Source: an uncultured Collinsella sp.
Lineage (GTDB): Bacteria; Actinomycetota; Coriobacteriia; Coriobacteriales; Coriobacteriaceae
NCBI GenBank assembly: GCA_938005465.1
Contig: CALLNU010000031.1
Location: 1-42,516 of the forward strand
Direction: 5' to 3'
Length of the DNA stretch: 42,516 nucleotides
The notes below the pieces were generated by a model. That model was not told where the DNA came from. It was given only the letters and a program-made list of their open reading frames with translations, and ran no database searches. Positions 15,771-24,136 of this stretch are shown here, piece after piece; position 1 is the first letter of the stretch, and every line of letters starts with the position of its first letter. Both the position numbers and the translations under genes were made by a program.

Positions 15771-16949
15771 ATGAACGTTCTGGTCGTCAACGCAGGATCT
15801 TCGACCCTTAAGTATCAGGTCATCGATACCAAGTCCCACAAGGTGTCCGCAAAGGGCTCCTGCGAGCGCGTCTGCTTTACCGGCGGTACCTTCACCCACG
15901 CTGCCAACGGTTCCAAGAAGGTGACCGAGAACATCGAGTTCCCCGACCACAAGGTCGCCATCGAGGTCGTCCTGAAGGACCTCGAGGCCAACGGCGTCAA
16001 GATCGAGGGCATTGGTCACCGTATCGTTCAGGGTGGCTGGTACTTTGGTGATTCCTCCCTCGTCGACGAGGACGTTCTCGCCAAGATCCGCGAGGTCGCC
16101 CCGCTGGCGCCGCTGCACAACAACCCCGAGGCCAACGTTATCGAGTACTGCCTGGAGCAGTATCCCGATCTGCCCAACGTTACGGTCTACGACACCGCTT
16201 TCCACTTCAACATGCCCGAGGTCGCTAAGACCTACGCCCTGCCCAAGGACGTCTGCGACAAGCTGCACATCCGTAAGTACGGCGCCCACGGCACCAGCTA
16301 CCGCTACATCTCCAAGAAGGTTGCCGAGATGACCAACGGCGAGGCTCGCAAGGTCGTCGTGTGCCACATCGGTTCCGGCGCTTCCCTGTGCGCCATCGAG
16401 GACGGCAAGTGCATGGACACCACCATGGGCTTGACGCCGCTCGACGGTGTCATGATGGGCACCCGCTGCGGCTCCATCGACCCTGCTACCGTGTGCTACC
16501 TGCAGCGCGAAGGCGGCTACACCTTCGACGAGGTCGACGAGATGATGAACAAGAAGTCCGGCCTTTTGGCTGTGACCGGCGGCAAGACCAACGACTGCCG
16601 CAACGTTGAGGAGCTCGCCGCTGCCGGTGACCCCGAGGCTCAGCTCGCCTTCGATATGTTCGTCTACAAGATTGCCGCCAAGGCCGCCGAGATGGCCACT
16701 TCCATGTGCGGCATGGACACCCTGGTCTTTACCGCCGGCATCGGCGAGCACGCTCCGGCTGTCCGCGCTGGCGTGGCCGACCGTCTGGCCTTTATGGGCG
16801 TCAAGATGGACCATGCCCGCAACGCCCTGCGCGGCGACGGCGCTTGGTGCCTGTCCGCCAAGGATTCCAAGGTCAAGATCTTCGTCATCCCCACGGATGA
16901 AGAGTTCATGATCGCCTCCGACGTCGAGCGCATCGTCAGCGGCAAGTAA
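15771..16949 (+). CDS. ackA: Acetate kinase, first copy
   Basis: A 392-residue cytoplasmic kinase interconverting acetyl phosphate plus ADP with acetate plus ATP. It opens MNVLVVNAGSSTLKYQV and carries GIGHRIVQGG, VYDTAFHFNMPEVAKTYALP, KYGAHGTSYRYIS, the CHIGSGAS phosphate loop and MGTRCGSIDPA. Length and motifs are full. AGGGAGACAC precedes the ATG. A second ackA follows on the same strand. The convergent pta gene encodes the preceding enzyme of the pathway. Codon choice is strongly C-ending, as in highly expressed genes. Confidence 0.96.
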   Translation: MNVLVVNAGSSTLKYQVIDTKSHKVSAKGSCERVCFTGGTFTHAANGSKKVTENIEFPDHKVAIEVVLKDLEANGVKIEGIGHRIVQGGWYFGDSSLVDEDVLAKIREVAPLAPLHNNPEANVIEYCLEQYPDLPNVTVYDTAFHFNMPEVAKTYALPKDVCDKLHIRKYGAHGTSYRYISKKVAEMTNGEARKVVVCHIGSGASLCAIEDGKCMDTTMGLTPLDGVMMGTRCGSIDPATVCYLQREGGYTFDEVDEMMNKKSGLLAVTGGKTNDCRNVEELAAAGDPEAQLAFDMFVYKIAAKAAEMATSMCGMDTLVFTAGIGEHAPAVRAGVADRLAFMGVKMDHARNALRGDGAWCLSAKDSKVKIFVIPTDEEFMIASDVERIVSGK

Positions 16950-16958
16950 TTGATGCAA

Positions 16959-16999
16959 GGGGAGGGGACTGGATGGCCTTGTGCCGTTCAGCCTCCTTT
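16959..16999 (+). terminator. Candidate terminator after the first ackA
   Basis: GGAGG and CTGG can pair with CCTCC and TCAG across a bulge and are followed by TTTT. The stem is imperfect, so partial read-through into the second ackA is possible. Confidence 0.4.
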
Positions 17000-17060
17000 T
17001 ATGCTCTTTGGGCGAAGAGTTTAATAGTTATTTATTGAATTCTGATAACTTCTTATTAAG

Positions 17061-17092
17061 GGTACGGTCGCCTTATAGGTTTGCTGACCGTA
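17061..17092 (+). promoter_or_regulatory. Operator-like dyad around the second ackA promoter
   Basis: GTACGGTC and its inverse GACCGTAC (17061-17068, 17085-17092) are separated by 16 bp containing TTATAG, a possible -10 box. The right arm lies 21 bp before the start codon. The first ackA has nothing comparable, which suggests separate control of the second. Confidence 0.45.
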
Positions 17093-17113
17093 CTGTAATC
17101 ACGAAGGAGTCTC

Positions 17114-18292
17114 ATGAACGTACTTGTTGTCAACGCCGGCAGCTCGAGCCTTAAATATCAGCTTTTGGATACCGATACCCGCGAGGTTTTCGCCAAGGGC
17201 AATTGCGAGCGTATCGGATCGGAGATGGGCATCTTTGGTCACTCCGAGAACGGTGGCACCAAGCAGACCGAGGAGGTTCCCTTCCCCGATCATCGCTCTG
17301 CTATCGCTCGCGTGCTCGAGGAGCTCGAGAAGACCGACTTTACGATTGATGGCATTGGGCATCGTATCGTTCAGGGCGGCTGGCACTTCGATGATTCCGC
17401 AGTCGTTGACGACGAGGTCATGGCTAAGATCCTTGAGGTGGCCCCGCTCGCTCCGCTGCACAATTACGGCGAGGCGGCGGCAATCGAATATTGCCGCGAG
17501 AAGTATCCGGAGCTGCCCAACGTGGCCGTCTTCGACACCTCCTTCCACATGACCATGCCCGAGGTCGCCTACACCTACGCCCTGCCCAAGGACGTGTGCG
17601 ACAAGTACCACGTGCGAAAGTACGGTGCCCACGGTACGAGCCACCGTTACGAGTGGATGATGGCCAAGGAAATCCTGGGCTCGCGCTGCCATCGCCTGCT
17701 TTCGTGCCATCTGGGCAACGGTGCTTCGCTTGCCGCCATTGAGGACGGTGTGTGCCGCGATACCACGATGGGCCTCACGCCGCTTGACGGCCTGATGATG
17801 GGTACCCGTTGCGGTTCCATCGACCCGGCCACCGTGTGCTACCTGCAGCGCGAGGGCGGCTACAGTTACCAGGAAGTCGACGACATGATGAACAAGCAGT
17901 CGGGCTTGCTTGCCATCTCGGGCATCTCCAACGACGCCCGCGACATCCGTACGCGCGCCTCCGAGGGCGACGAGCGCTGCCTGCTCGCCTTCGATATGTT
18001 CGCATACAAGGCCATGCAGCAGGCCGGTTCCATGATCGCTTCCATGGCGGGCGTGGATACCATCACCTTTACCGCGGGCATCGGCGAGAACGACTGGTCG
18101 ATTCGCAAGGCCTTCTGCGACTGCTTTGAGTGGCTGGGCGTGCGCATCGACAACAACAAGAACCGCGAGGCCGTGGGCAACGGCCCGCAGGTCATCAGCG
18201 CCGCCGGCTCTTCCGTCACGGTCATGGTCATCCCCACCGACGAGGAATACATGATCGCCCACGACGTCGAGCGTCTGACCAAGAACAGCTAA
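17114..18292 (+). CDS. ackA: Acetate kinase, second copy (paralogue)
   Basis: A 392-residue acetate kinase, the same length as the upstream copy and clearly homologous (MNVLVVNAGSSSLKYQLL, GIGHRIVQGGWHFDDS, KYGAHGTSHRYEWM, CHLGNGAS, MGTRCGSIDPA). It diverges throughout, so it is an old paralogue and not a recent duplicate. The loop CHLGNGAS is closer to the canonical family form than CHIGSGAS in the first copy. It may differ in acyl-chain preference (acetate, propionate or butyrate), which sequence reading cannot settle. GAAGGAGTCTC precedes the ATG. Confidence 0.95.
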   Translation: MNVLVVNAGSSSLKYQLLDTDTREVFAKGNCERIGSEMGIFGHSENGGTKQTEEVPFPDHRSAIARVLEELEKTDFTIDGIGHRIVQGGWHFDDSAVVDDEVMAKILEVAPLAPLHNYGEAAAIEYCREKYPELPNVAVFDTSFHMTMPEVAYTYALPKDVCDKYHVRKYGAHGTSHRYEWMMAKEILGSRCHRLLSCHLGNGASLAAIEDGVCRDTTMGLTPLDGLMMGTRCGSIDPATVCYLQREGGYSYQEVDDMMNKQSGLLAISGISNDARDIRTRASEGDERCLLAFDMFAYKAMQQAGSMIASMAGVDTITFTAGIGENDWSIRKAFCDCFEWLGVRIDNNKNREAVGNGPQVISAAGSSVTVMVIPTDEEYMIAHDVERLTKNS

Positions 18293-18311
18293 CGCATTCG
18301 TCTGTAATTGA

Positions 18312-18349
18312 AAAAAGGCCTCCAGAGCAACAGCTCCGGAGGCCTTTTT
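18312..18349 (+). terminator. Terminator of the second ackA
   Basis: A perfect 12-bp stem (18312-18323 with 18338-18349) has A-run and T-run flanks, so it can work in both directions. Confidence 0.9.
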
Positions 18350-18497
18350 GCTAGCAAGCGGAAATCCGAGTCCCAAAGTGATCGCCACCAGCAACGCCTG
18401 CGCTCCCAGCAACGACACCCATCCGTTCAGATTTTCAGCCCCAATTCGTAGCCAAGCCGCCGTCCACTCCAGATTCCCTGAGCACCACGTAGCGGCA

Positions 18498-18622
18498 GGG
18501 ACCCTACAGGGTAAAGCTCTGAAAACAATCCGCAAGGCGCGAGAAGCCCCGCCGCACGTAGTGCGCAGCGGGGCTTCTCGCATGCCTGAGGACGTTTTCA
18601 GAGCTTTACCCTGTAGGGTCCC
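18498..18622 (+). repeat. Nested-hairpin intergenic element 1
   Basis: Perfect 29-bp outer arms (18498-18526, 18594-18622) enclose AATCCGCA (18527-18534), a 14-bp inner stem (18539-18552 with 18568-18581) extended by AGGC/GCCT, and GAGGAC (18588-18593). Each outer arm contains a small palindrome of the form ACCCT-AC-AGGGT. The rest of the 18350-18637 spacer shows no gene. Two further elements with the same plan occur near 22.1 and 22.4 kb. Confidence 0.8.
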
Positions 18623-18637
18623 GAGCGGATCAGTACG

Positions 18638-19618
18638 CTACTCAGCCATCTGAGCCTGGACGGCGGTGATGGCCACGACACCCACGATGTCGTCGGCAGA
18701 GCAGCCGCGCGAAAGGTCGTTGACCGGCTTGGCGATGCCCTGCAGGATGGGGCCGTAAGCGTCGGCGCCGGCGAAGCGCTGGACCAGCTTGTAGCCGATG
18801 TTGCCGGCCTCGAGGTCGGGGAACACGAGCACGTTGGCCTTACCGGCGACGGAGGAGCCGGGAGCCTTGAGCTGGGCGACGGTGGGGACGATGGCGGCGT
18901 CGAGCTGCAGGTCGCCGTCGATGGCGAGCTCGGGAGCCTTCTCCTTGCAGAACTTCACGGCCTCCTGGACCTTCTTGGCGACCTCGCCACCGGCGGAGCC
19001 CATGGTGGAGTAGGAGAGCATGGCCACGTGCGGCTCAACATTGCCCATGAAGGTGGACCAGGAGTGAGCGGAGGCGATGGCGATCTCGGAGAGCTCGTCG
19101 GAGGACGGGTTGATGTTGAGGCCGCAGTCGGCGAAGATCAGCGTGCCGTCGGTGCCGAACTGCGGGGTGTCGGTGCACATCACGAAGAAGGCCGAGACCA
19201 GCTTGGTGCCCGGGGCGGTCTTGAGGATCTGAAGCGCAGGGCGCAGGGTGTCGGCGGTGGAGTGGCAGGCGCCGGAGACCAGGCCGTCGGCGTCGCCCAT
19301 CTTGACCATCATGGTGCCAAAGTAGGTGGCATCCATCACCTGGGCGCGAGCCTGCTCGATGGTAACGCCTTTCTTGGCGCGGAGCTCGGCAAACTTTTGC
19401 GCATACTCCTCGTGCTTCTCGGCATTGCGCGGGTCGATGACGGTGGCGCCGGGAACGTTGATCTCGTCGGGGTTGCCCAGGATGACGATCTTTGCCAGGC
19501 CCTCCTCGATGATCTTGGTGGCCGCGACGATAGTGCGCGGATCCTCGCCCTCGGGCAGGACGATCGTCTTAAGGTCAGCCTTGGCGGCAGACTTCATACG
19601 GTTTAGGAAATCGCTCAT
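18638..19618 (-). CDS. pta: Phosphate acetyltransferase
   Basis: A 326-residue enzyme transferring acetyl between CoA and phosphate, the step before acetate kinase. Motifs include IVLPEGEDPRT at the N-terminus, VSGACHSTADTLRPALQIL, GSAGGEVAKKVQEAV and VFPDLEAGNIGYKL. The length fits the short, single-domain type without the E. coli N-terminal regulatory domain. It is transcribed towards the ackA pair, so it is not in their operon. The ATG at 19618 follows AAGGAGTAAC. Element 1 lies downstream in place of an ordinary terminator. Confidence 0.95.
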   Translation of the reverse strand: MSDFLNRMKSAAKADLKTIVLPEGEDPRTIVAATKIIEEGLAKIVILGNPDEINVPGATVIDPRNAEKHEEYAQKFAELRAKKGVTIEQARAQVMDATYFGTMMVKMGDADGLVSGACHSTADTLRPALQILKTAPGTKLVSAFFVMCTDTPQFGTDGTLIFADCGLNINPSSDELSEIAIASAHSWSTFMGNVEPHVAMLSYSTMGSAGGEVAKKVQEAVKFCKEKAPELAIDGDLQLDAAIVPTVAQLKAPGSSVAGKANVLVFPDLEAGNIGYKLVQRFAGADAYGPILQGIAKPVNDLSRGCSADDIVGVVAITAVQAQMAE

Positions 19619-19673
19619 GTTACTCCTTACAAGCGTTTCGCTAAGCTCCAGGCGCCCGGCTGTTCACGAATAA

Positions 19674-19690
19674 ACCCGCTGCTAGCGGGT
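19674..19690 (-). promoter_or_regulatory. Leader hairpin upstream of pta
   Basis: ACCCGCT and AGCGGGT form a 7-bp stem with a 3-nt loop. On the minus strand TTTATTC follows, so it could be a weak attenuator in the pta leader. Confidence 0.3.
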
Positions 19691-19765
19691 CTACCTTTCA
19701 ATTATGTTCGCCGCGGTGCTTGAGCTTTCCTTGTGTGGCAAGCTCATTATAGGACGCATTAGCGC

Positions 19766-19771
19766 TATAAT
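19766..19771 (+). promoter_or_regulatory. -10 box candidate for the glf operon
   Basis: A perfect TATAAT lies 79 bp before the glf start. No good -35 box stands at the usual distance. Confidence 0.35.
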
Positions 19772-19849
19772 CGCTCTGATAAATATGTCTCGAAGAATGT
19801 TCGAGAAAAGCCCAGCTAACGAGCCCGTGGCTTTTGACAAGGAGTATCG

Positions 19850-21052
19850 ATGCAGATTACCTCAGGCCTGCCTGAAGGCTTTAACGCCGGCGCGTACGAC
19901 ATGATTGTCGTCGGTGCTGGATATGCCGGTGCCGTTTGCGCCCGCCGTCTTGCCGAGACCATCGGCTATCGTGTTGCCGTTTTGGAGCGCCGTAGCCACA
20001 TTGCGGGCAATGCCTATGACTGCACTGACGAGGCCGGAATCCTGATCCACGAGTACGGTCCGCATATCTATCACACCTTTAACGAGCGCGTGCACAATTT
20101 CCTGTCGCGCTTTACCAAGTGGACGGATTATCAGCACAAGGTGCTCGCCAACATCAACGGTACCCTTATGCCCGTGCCCTTCAACCATGCGAGTCTCAAG
20201 CTCGCCTTTGGTGACGAGCGCGGCGAGGAGCTGTATCAGAAGCTCGTGGAGACCTTTGGCAAGGATGTCAAGGTGCCCATTATGGAGCTGCGTAAGAAGA
20301 ACGACCCGGATCTTGCCGAGGTCGCCGATTACGTCTACGAGAACGTCTTTTTGCATTACACCATGAAGCAGTGGGGCCAGACGCCCGATCAGATCGACCC
20401 CTCGATCACCGGCCGCGTTCCCGTCTTTGTGGGCGATGATGACCGCTACTTCCCGCAAGCTCCCTTCCAGGGCATGCCGCAGGAGGGCTACACGGCGCTC
20501 TTTGAGCACATGCTCGACCACGACCTGATCGACGTGTTCTGCGACGTGGACGCCCGCGATCTCTTTGAGATCGACGAGACCACCGTCAAGATCGACGGCA
20601 AGGTCTATGGTGGCGAGATTGTCTATACCGGTCCACTCGACGAGCTGTTCAACCTCGACTTGGGTGCGTTGCCGTACCGCACGCTCGATATGAAGTTCGA
20701 GACGCTCGATACGGACCAGTTCCAGCCCGTGGGCACCGTCAACTACACCACGAGCGAGGACTACACGCGCATCACCGAGTTCAAGAACATGACCGGTCAG
20801 GTCCTGCCCGGCAAGACCACCATCATGAAGGAGTACTCCAAGGCCTATACGCCCGGCTCGGGCGAGACGCCGTACTACGCCATTCTTGAGCCCGAGAACC
20901 GTGAGCTCTATGAGCGCTATCTTGAGCGCGTCCAGAACCTGACGAACTTCCACCCGGTGGGTCGTCTGGCCGAGTATCGTTACTACGATATGGACGCCGT
21001 GACCAATTCCGCCCTCGATCTTTCGGATGAGATTATCGCCTGCCATGCATAA
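19850..21052 (+). CDS. glf: UDP-galactopyranose mutase
   Basis: A 400-residue flavoenzyme converting UDP-galactopyranose to UDP-galactofuranose for cell-surface glycans. The N-terminal FAD-binding fold is visible in DMIVVGAGYAGAVCARRLAE (residues ~17-36). Further family marks are HIAGNAYD, EYGPHIYHTFN, KQWGQTPDQIDPSITGRVPVF and GRLAEYRYYDMD near the C-terminus. GACAAGGAGTATCG precedes the ATG. It overlaps the following glycosyltransferase gene by 8 bp, which suggests that transferase acts in the same glycan pathway. No larger polysaccharide cluster is visible around them. Confidence 0.96.
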   Translation: MQITSGLPEGFNAGAYDMIVVGAGYAGAVCARRLAETIGYRVAVLERRSHIAGNAYDCTDEAGILIHEYGPHIYHTFNERVHNFLSRFTKWTDYQHKVLANINGTLMPVPFNHASLKLAFGDERGEELYQKLVETFGKDVKVPIMELRKKNDPDLAEVADYVYENVFLHYTMKQWGQTPDQIDPSITGRVPVFVGDDDRYFPQAPFQGMPQEGYTALFEHMLDHDLIDVFCDVDARDLFEIDETTVKIDGKVYGGEIVYTGPLDELFNLDLGALPYRTLDMKFETLDTDQFQPVGTVNYTTSEDYTRITEFKNMTGQVLPGKTTIMKEYSKAYTPGSGETPYYAILEPENRELYERYLERVQNLTNFHPVGRLAEYRYYDMDAVTNSALDLSDEIIACHA

Positions 21053-22076
21053 AGTCATAACATTCGGTATTCCCTCGTATAACGCCGCCAAGGACATGGA
21101 CCATTGCATCACCTCCATCTTGGAGGGGAGCAATTACGCCACCGATATCGAGATCATCGTGGTGGACGACGGCTCCAAGGACGAGACGGCCGCCAAGGCC
21201 GACGAGTGGGAGGCGCGTTATCCCGGTATCATTCGCGCGGTACACCAGGAGAACGGCGGCCACGGTATTGCCGTCCTTTCGGGTCTGCGCGAGGCACAGG
21301 GCACTTACTACAAGGTCGTCGACTCGGACGACTGGCTCGACGCTGCGGCTCTTTCGACTATGCTGTCGATTCTGCGTGGCTTTGAAGAGCGCGATCAGCG
21401 CGTTGACCTGTTTATCTCGAACTACGTGTACGAGAAGGTTTACGAGGGCACGCATACCGCTATTGGCTACAAATTTGCCCTGCCGCGCAAAAAGATCTTT
21501 TCCTGGGATCAGATCGGTCATTTCCGCCTGGACCAGAACCTACTCATGCACAGCCTGTGCTATCGCACGGATGTGCTGCGCGAGTCCAACCTTCCCATGC
21601 CGCCGCACACGTTCTATGTGGACAACATCTACGCCTATGTGCCGTTGCCGCGTTGCAAGACCATGTACTACGCCGACATCGACCTCTATCGCTACTTTAT
21701 CGGTCGCGAGGGCCAGAGTGTCAACGAGGCCACGATGGTCAAGCGTCTGGACCAGCAGTTCCGTGTTACGCGTATCATGATGGAGTCGTACCACCTGTAC
21801 AGCGATGTCGAGTCGTCGCGCCTGCGTTCGTACATGATGGGCTACTTCACCATGATGGCGGCGATCTGCTCGGTTCTCACCAAGCTTTCCGAGGAAGATT
21901 GCGCCGACGAGCGCCTAAAGATGCTGTGGAATGATTTGAAGGCCTACGACGAGCGCATGTATCGTCGTGCCCGCTACGGCGTGGTCGGGTTCTTCACCAA
22001 TCTGCGCGGACGGGCCGGAGACAAAACCACGCTCGGCCTATACCGTCTTGCCTCTAAGATCTTCAAATTCAACTAA
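21045..22076 (+). CDS. Family 2 (GT-A) glycosyltransferase
   Basis: A 343-residue glycosyltransferase with the GT-A fold: FGIPSYNAAKDMDHC, EIIVVDDGSKDET (nucleotide-sugar binding) and a DxD-like VVDSDDWLD near residue 97, followed by a helical C-terminal domain. No clear membrane segments are seen, so it is probably cytoplasmic or peripheral. The ATG at 21045 lies inside the end of glf, indicating translational coupling; donor or acceptor galactofuranose is a reasonable guess. The last bases (22056-22071) recur inverted at 22249-22264. Confidence 0.88.
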   Translation: MHKVITFGIPSYNAAKDMDHCITSILEGSNYATDIEIIVVDDGSKDETAAKADEWEARYPGIIRAVHQENGGHGIAVLSGLREAQGTYYKVVDSDDWLDAAALSTMLSILRGFEERDQRVDLFISNYVYEKVYEGTHTAIGYKFALPRKKIFSWDQIGHFRLDQNLLMHSLCYRTDVLRESNLPMPPHTFYVDNIYAYVPLPRCKTMYYADIDLYRYFIGREGQSVNEATMVKRLDQQFRVTRIMMESYHLYSDVESSRLRSYMMGYFTMMAAICSVLTKLSEEDCADERLKMLWNDLKAYDERMYRRARYGVVGFFTNLRGRAGDKTTLGLYRLASKIFKFN

Positions 22077-22264
22077 CTGTTGAGTAATCGCTGCTGATAG
22101 GTTGACTGGGCCCCTTGGCCTTTAGTTTGCTACTGCGAACAGTCCTGCTCGCACGGAAAGCACATTAAGTGCTTTCCGGCTCGTGCGGAACTTGTATCAA
22201 ACTAAAGGCCAAGGGGCCTCTGCTATAAGAATCGATTGTCAGGCTGCCTGAATTTGAAGATCTT
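22056..22264. repeat. Large imperfect palindrome including the glycosyltransferase 3' end
   Basis: A 16-bp segment of the glycosyltransferase coding end (22056-22071) reappears as an exact inverse complement at 22249-22264. Between these arms the two sides match in patches and then as the 20-bp arms of element 2. The halves are roughly concentric around 22160-22166, as if the whole stretch were a decayed inverted duplication. Confidence 0.65.
22109..22218 (-). repeat. Nested-hairpin intergenic element 2
   Basis: Perfect 20-bp outer arms (22109-22128, 22199-22218) enclose an inner hairpin with the core GCACTTAATGTGC (minus-strand reading). On the minus strand AGTTCCGCA precedes the inner hairpin and AGGACTGT follows, as in element 3, but the stem sequences differ. 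Confidence 0.8.
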
Positions 22265-22311
22265 CGACGCGCGGTACACAGGGGCCTGGGCTGAAAAGAA
22301 TTTGGTTGGTA

Positions 22312-22440
22312 GTCGGTTGGGGACGGGCGGGCGTTACGTTTGTCGCGAGTTCCGCATGCAAAGAAGGCCACTTAATGTGGCCTTCGTCTTGCATAGGACT
22401 GTAGAGCAGCAAACGTAACGCCCGCCCGCCTCCGACCGAC
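22312..22440 (+). repeat. Nested-hairpin intergenic element 3
   Basis: The outer arms are perfect over 18 bp (22324-22341 with 22411-22428) and extend with a few mismatches to 22312 and 22440. Inside are AGTTCCGCA, an inner hairpin with arms ATGCAA / TTGCAT and AAGGCCAC-TTAAT-GTGGCCTT, then AGGACTGT and AGCAGCAAAC. It lies just after the stop of the convergent P1 peptidase gene. Confidence 0.8.
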
Positions 22441-22451
22441 GGTCGAGTGGA

Positions 22452-23453
22452 CTACTTTGCGGCGCTGGGGATGCCGTGGGAGGTTTTGGCGGTTTTGGCT
22501 CCGTTTACGATGGCGGTTTGCAAAGCCCTTACGGCGAGCATTCCCAGCAGGTCTAGGGGAACGGCGGCGCTTGTCTGAGCGTCTAGTTTGCCGCTGGCGA
22601 GGGTGTAGATGGCGTCACCGTCGTTCGTGGTGTGCGTGGGGCGGATGGCGTGCGCATAGGCGTCTGCGGCCATCTGGGAGACCTTGGTGGCCTGAGCCTT
22701 GGTGAGCTCAACGTTGGTGACGATGCAGCTGATGGTGGTGTTGGTGCGGTCGAGTGGCATTTGCATGGAGCCGGCGGCGGCAAAGGCTGCGAGCTCCATG
22801 TCGACGATCTGGTTGCTATCGGCTGCGGCGCGCATGCCAGCGACCCACTCGCCAGTGAGGGGGTCGACGACGTTGCCGCAGGCGTTGACCGAAACCACAG
22901 CGCCTACCTTAACGGGACCGAGCGCCACGGCGGCAGCGCCAAGGCCGGCCTTCATGCAGGTGGCGGGCCCCATGAGCTTTCCGACGGTGGCACCCGTGCC
23001 GGCACCCACGTTGCCCTGCTCGAGCGTGGTGGGGGTATTGTCGAGCGCTTCGCGCACGGCGGTGATACCGGCCTCAATGTCGGGACGCACGGTGGGGTCG
23101 CCAAAGGCGAGGTCGAAGATGCAGCTGGAGCACACGATAGGCACCTGGGTGGGGCCGACGGGAAGGCCGATGCCGCGGCTCTCGAGCTCGCGGGCGACGC
23201 CGCTTGCGGCCTCCAGACCAAAGGCCGATCCACCCGAAAGGCAGACGGCGTGGACTTTGTCCACGGTGTTCTCGGGACGCAGCAGGTCGGTCTCGCGCGA
23301 TGCCGGGGCACCGCCGCGAACGTCAACACCGCCGGTGGCGCCCTCGGGTGCCACGATTACGGTGCAACCGGTGCCGGCCTCCTCGTCCGTATAGTTGCCA
23401 AAGCAAAAGCCATCGACATCGCAAACGTCAATGGCCTCAAGCAGTGTGTCCAT
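22452..23453 (-). CDS. P1 family (S58, DmpA-like) aminopeptidase
   Basis: A 333-residue N-terminal-nucleophile peptidase of family S58. Conserved parts are AGTGCTVIVAPEGATGGVDVRGGAP at the N-terminus, VHAVCLSGGSAFGLEAASGV and GAGTGATVGKL. A likely autocleavage site is RTNTTISCI (~ residue 245), where the residue after Asn would become the catalytic nucleophile. The family removes N-terminal residues, often D-amino acids or beta-peptides. No signal peptide is seen. It is monocistronic, with a small hairpin (CCGGGC...GCCCGG) upstream near 23480. Confidence 0.88.
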   Translation of the reverse strand: MDTLLEAIDVCDVDGFCFGNYTDEEAGTGCTVIVAPEGATGGVDVRGGAPASRETDLLRPENTVDKVHAVCLSGGSAFGLEAASGVARELESRGIGLPVGPTQVPIVCSSCIFDLAFGDPTVRPDIEAGITAVREALDNTPTTLEQGNVGAGTGATVGKLMGPATCMKAGLGAAAVALGPVKVGAVVSVNACGNVVDPLTGEWVAGMRAAADSNQIVDMELAAFAAAGSMQMPLDRTNTTISCIVTNVELTKAQATKVSQMAADAYAHAIRPTHTTNDGDAIYTLASGKLDAQTSAAVPLDLLGMLAVRALQTAIVNGAKTAKTSHGIPSAAK

Positions 23454-23521
23454 GTTTTACTCCTATCGGTTTTCCGCCGGGCCTTATGCCCGGTCGGGAT
23501 CCGTACGGTACGCCGAAATTG

Positions 23522-23548
23522 TAGGCGCTGGGGGATACCCAGCGCCAG
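23522..23548 (-). terminator. Candidate terminator of the pfpI-maf unit
   Basis: A 9-bp stem, GGCGCTGGG with CCCAGCGCC, lies just after the maf stop on the minus strand, followed by TACAATTT. Confidence 0.5.
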
Positions 23549-23554
23549 ATGCAA

Positions 23555-24136
23555 TTACGATAGTTTTTGAATCGCGCGTGCGACGCGAGCGATGGGCAGG
23601 CCCACCACGTTATAGAAGTCGCCCGAAATATCGTGCACGAGCATGCGGCCGCCTGTGCCTTGGATGCCGTAGGCGCCGGCTTTGTCCATGGGCTCGCCGG
23701 AGGCGACGTAGCGCTCGACCTGCTCGTCGGTGAGCTCATAGAACGTCACGTCGGTCACATCGACAAACGACAGGCTCTCGGCGGCATGCGGAGCCGTAGC
23801 ATCGCCGGCTTTAACGATACAGACGCCGGTTGCGACCTGGTGCGTGCGCCCCGAGAGCTCGTGGAGCATGGTGCGGGCTTCGTCCTCGTTTGCCGGCTTA
23901 CCCAAAAGCTTACCATCGAAGGTGACGATGGTGTCGGCCGCGATGGTCAGCTCATTGGGCTCGGCGTGCTCGGCGGCAACGGCGGCAGCCTTAGCGCGTG
24001 CTAAGCGCTCGACAAGCGTAAGCGGGGTCTCGTCATCAAAAGGAGTCTCGTCGATGTCAGCGGGAATGACGCGGATGTCGTAGCCCGCTTCGCGCATCAA
24101 CTCGATGCGGCGCGGTGATTGCGAAGCCAAAATCAT
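23555..24136 (-). CDS. maf: Maf family nucleoside triphosphate pyrophosphatase
   Basis: A 193-residue Maf/HAM1-fold enzyme hydrolysing non-canonical or excess NTPs to NMP plus pyrophosphate. Signatures are LASQSPRRIELMREAG at the N-terminus, IAADTIVTFDGKLLGKP and GAYGIQGTGG. The conserved ADT (catalytic Asp) is intact. Its ATG overlaps the stop codon of the preceding PfpI gene (ATGA at 24133-24136), so the two are translationally coupled. A housekeeping role in nucleotide pool sanitation is likely. Confidence 0.93.
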   Translation of the reverse strand: MILASQSPRRIELMREAGYDIRVIPADIDETPFDDETPLTLVERLARAKAAAVAAEHAEPNELTIAADTIVTFDGKLLGKPANEDEARTMLHELSGRTHQVATGVCIVKAGDATAPHAAESLSFVDVTDVTFYELTDEQVERYVASGEPMDKAGAYGIQGTGGRMLVHDISGDFYNVVGLPIARVARAIQKLS

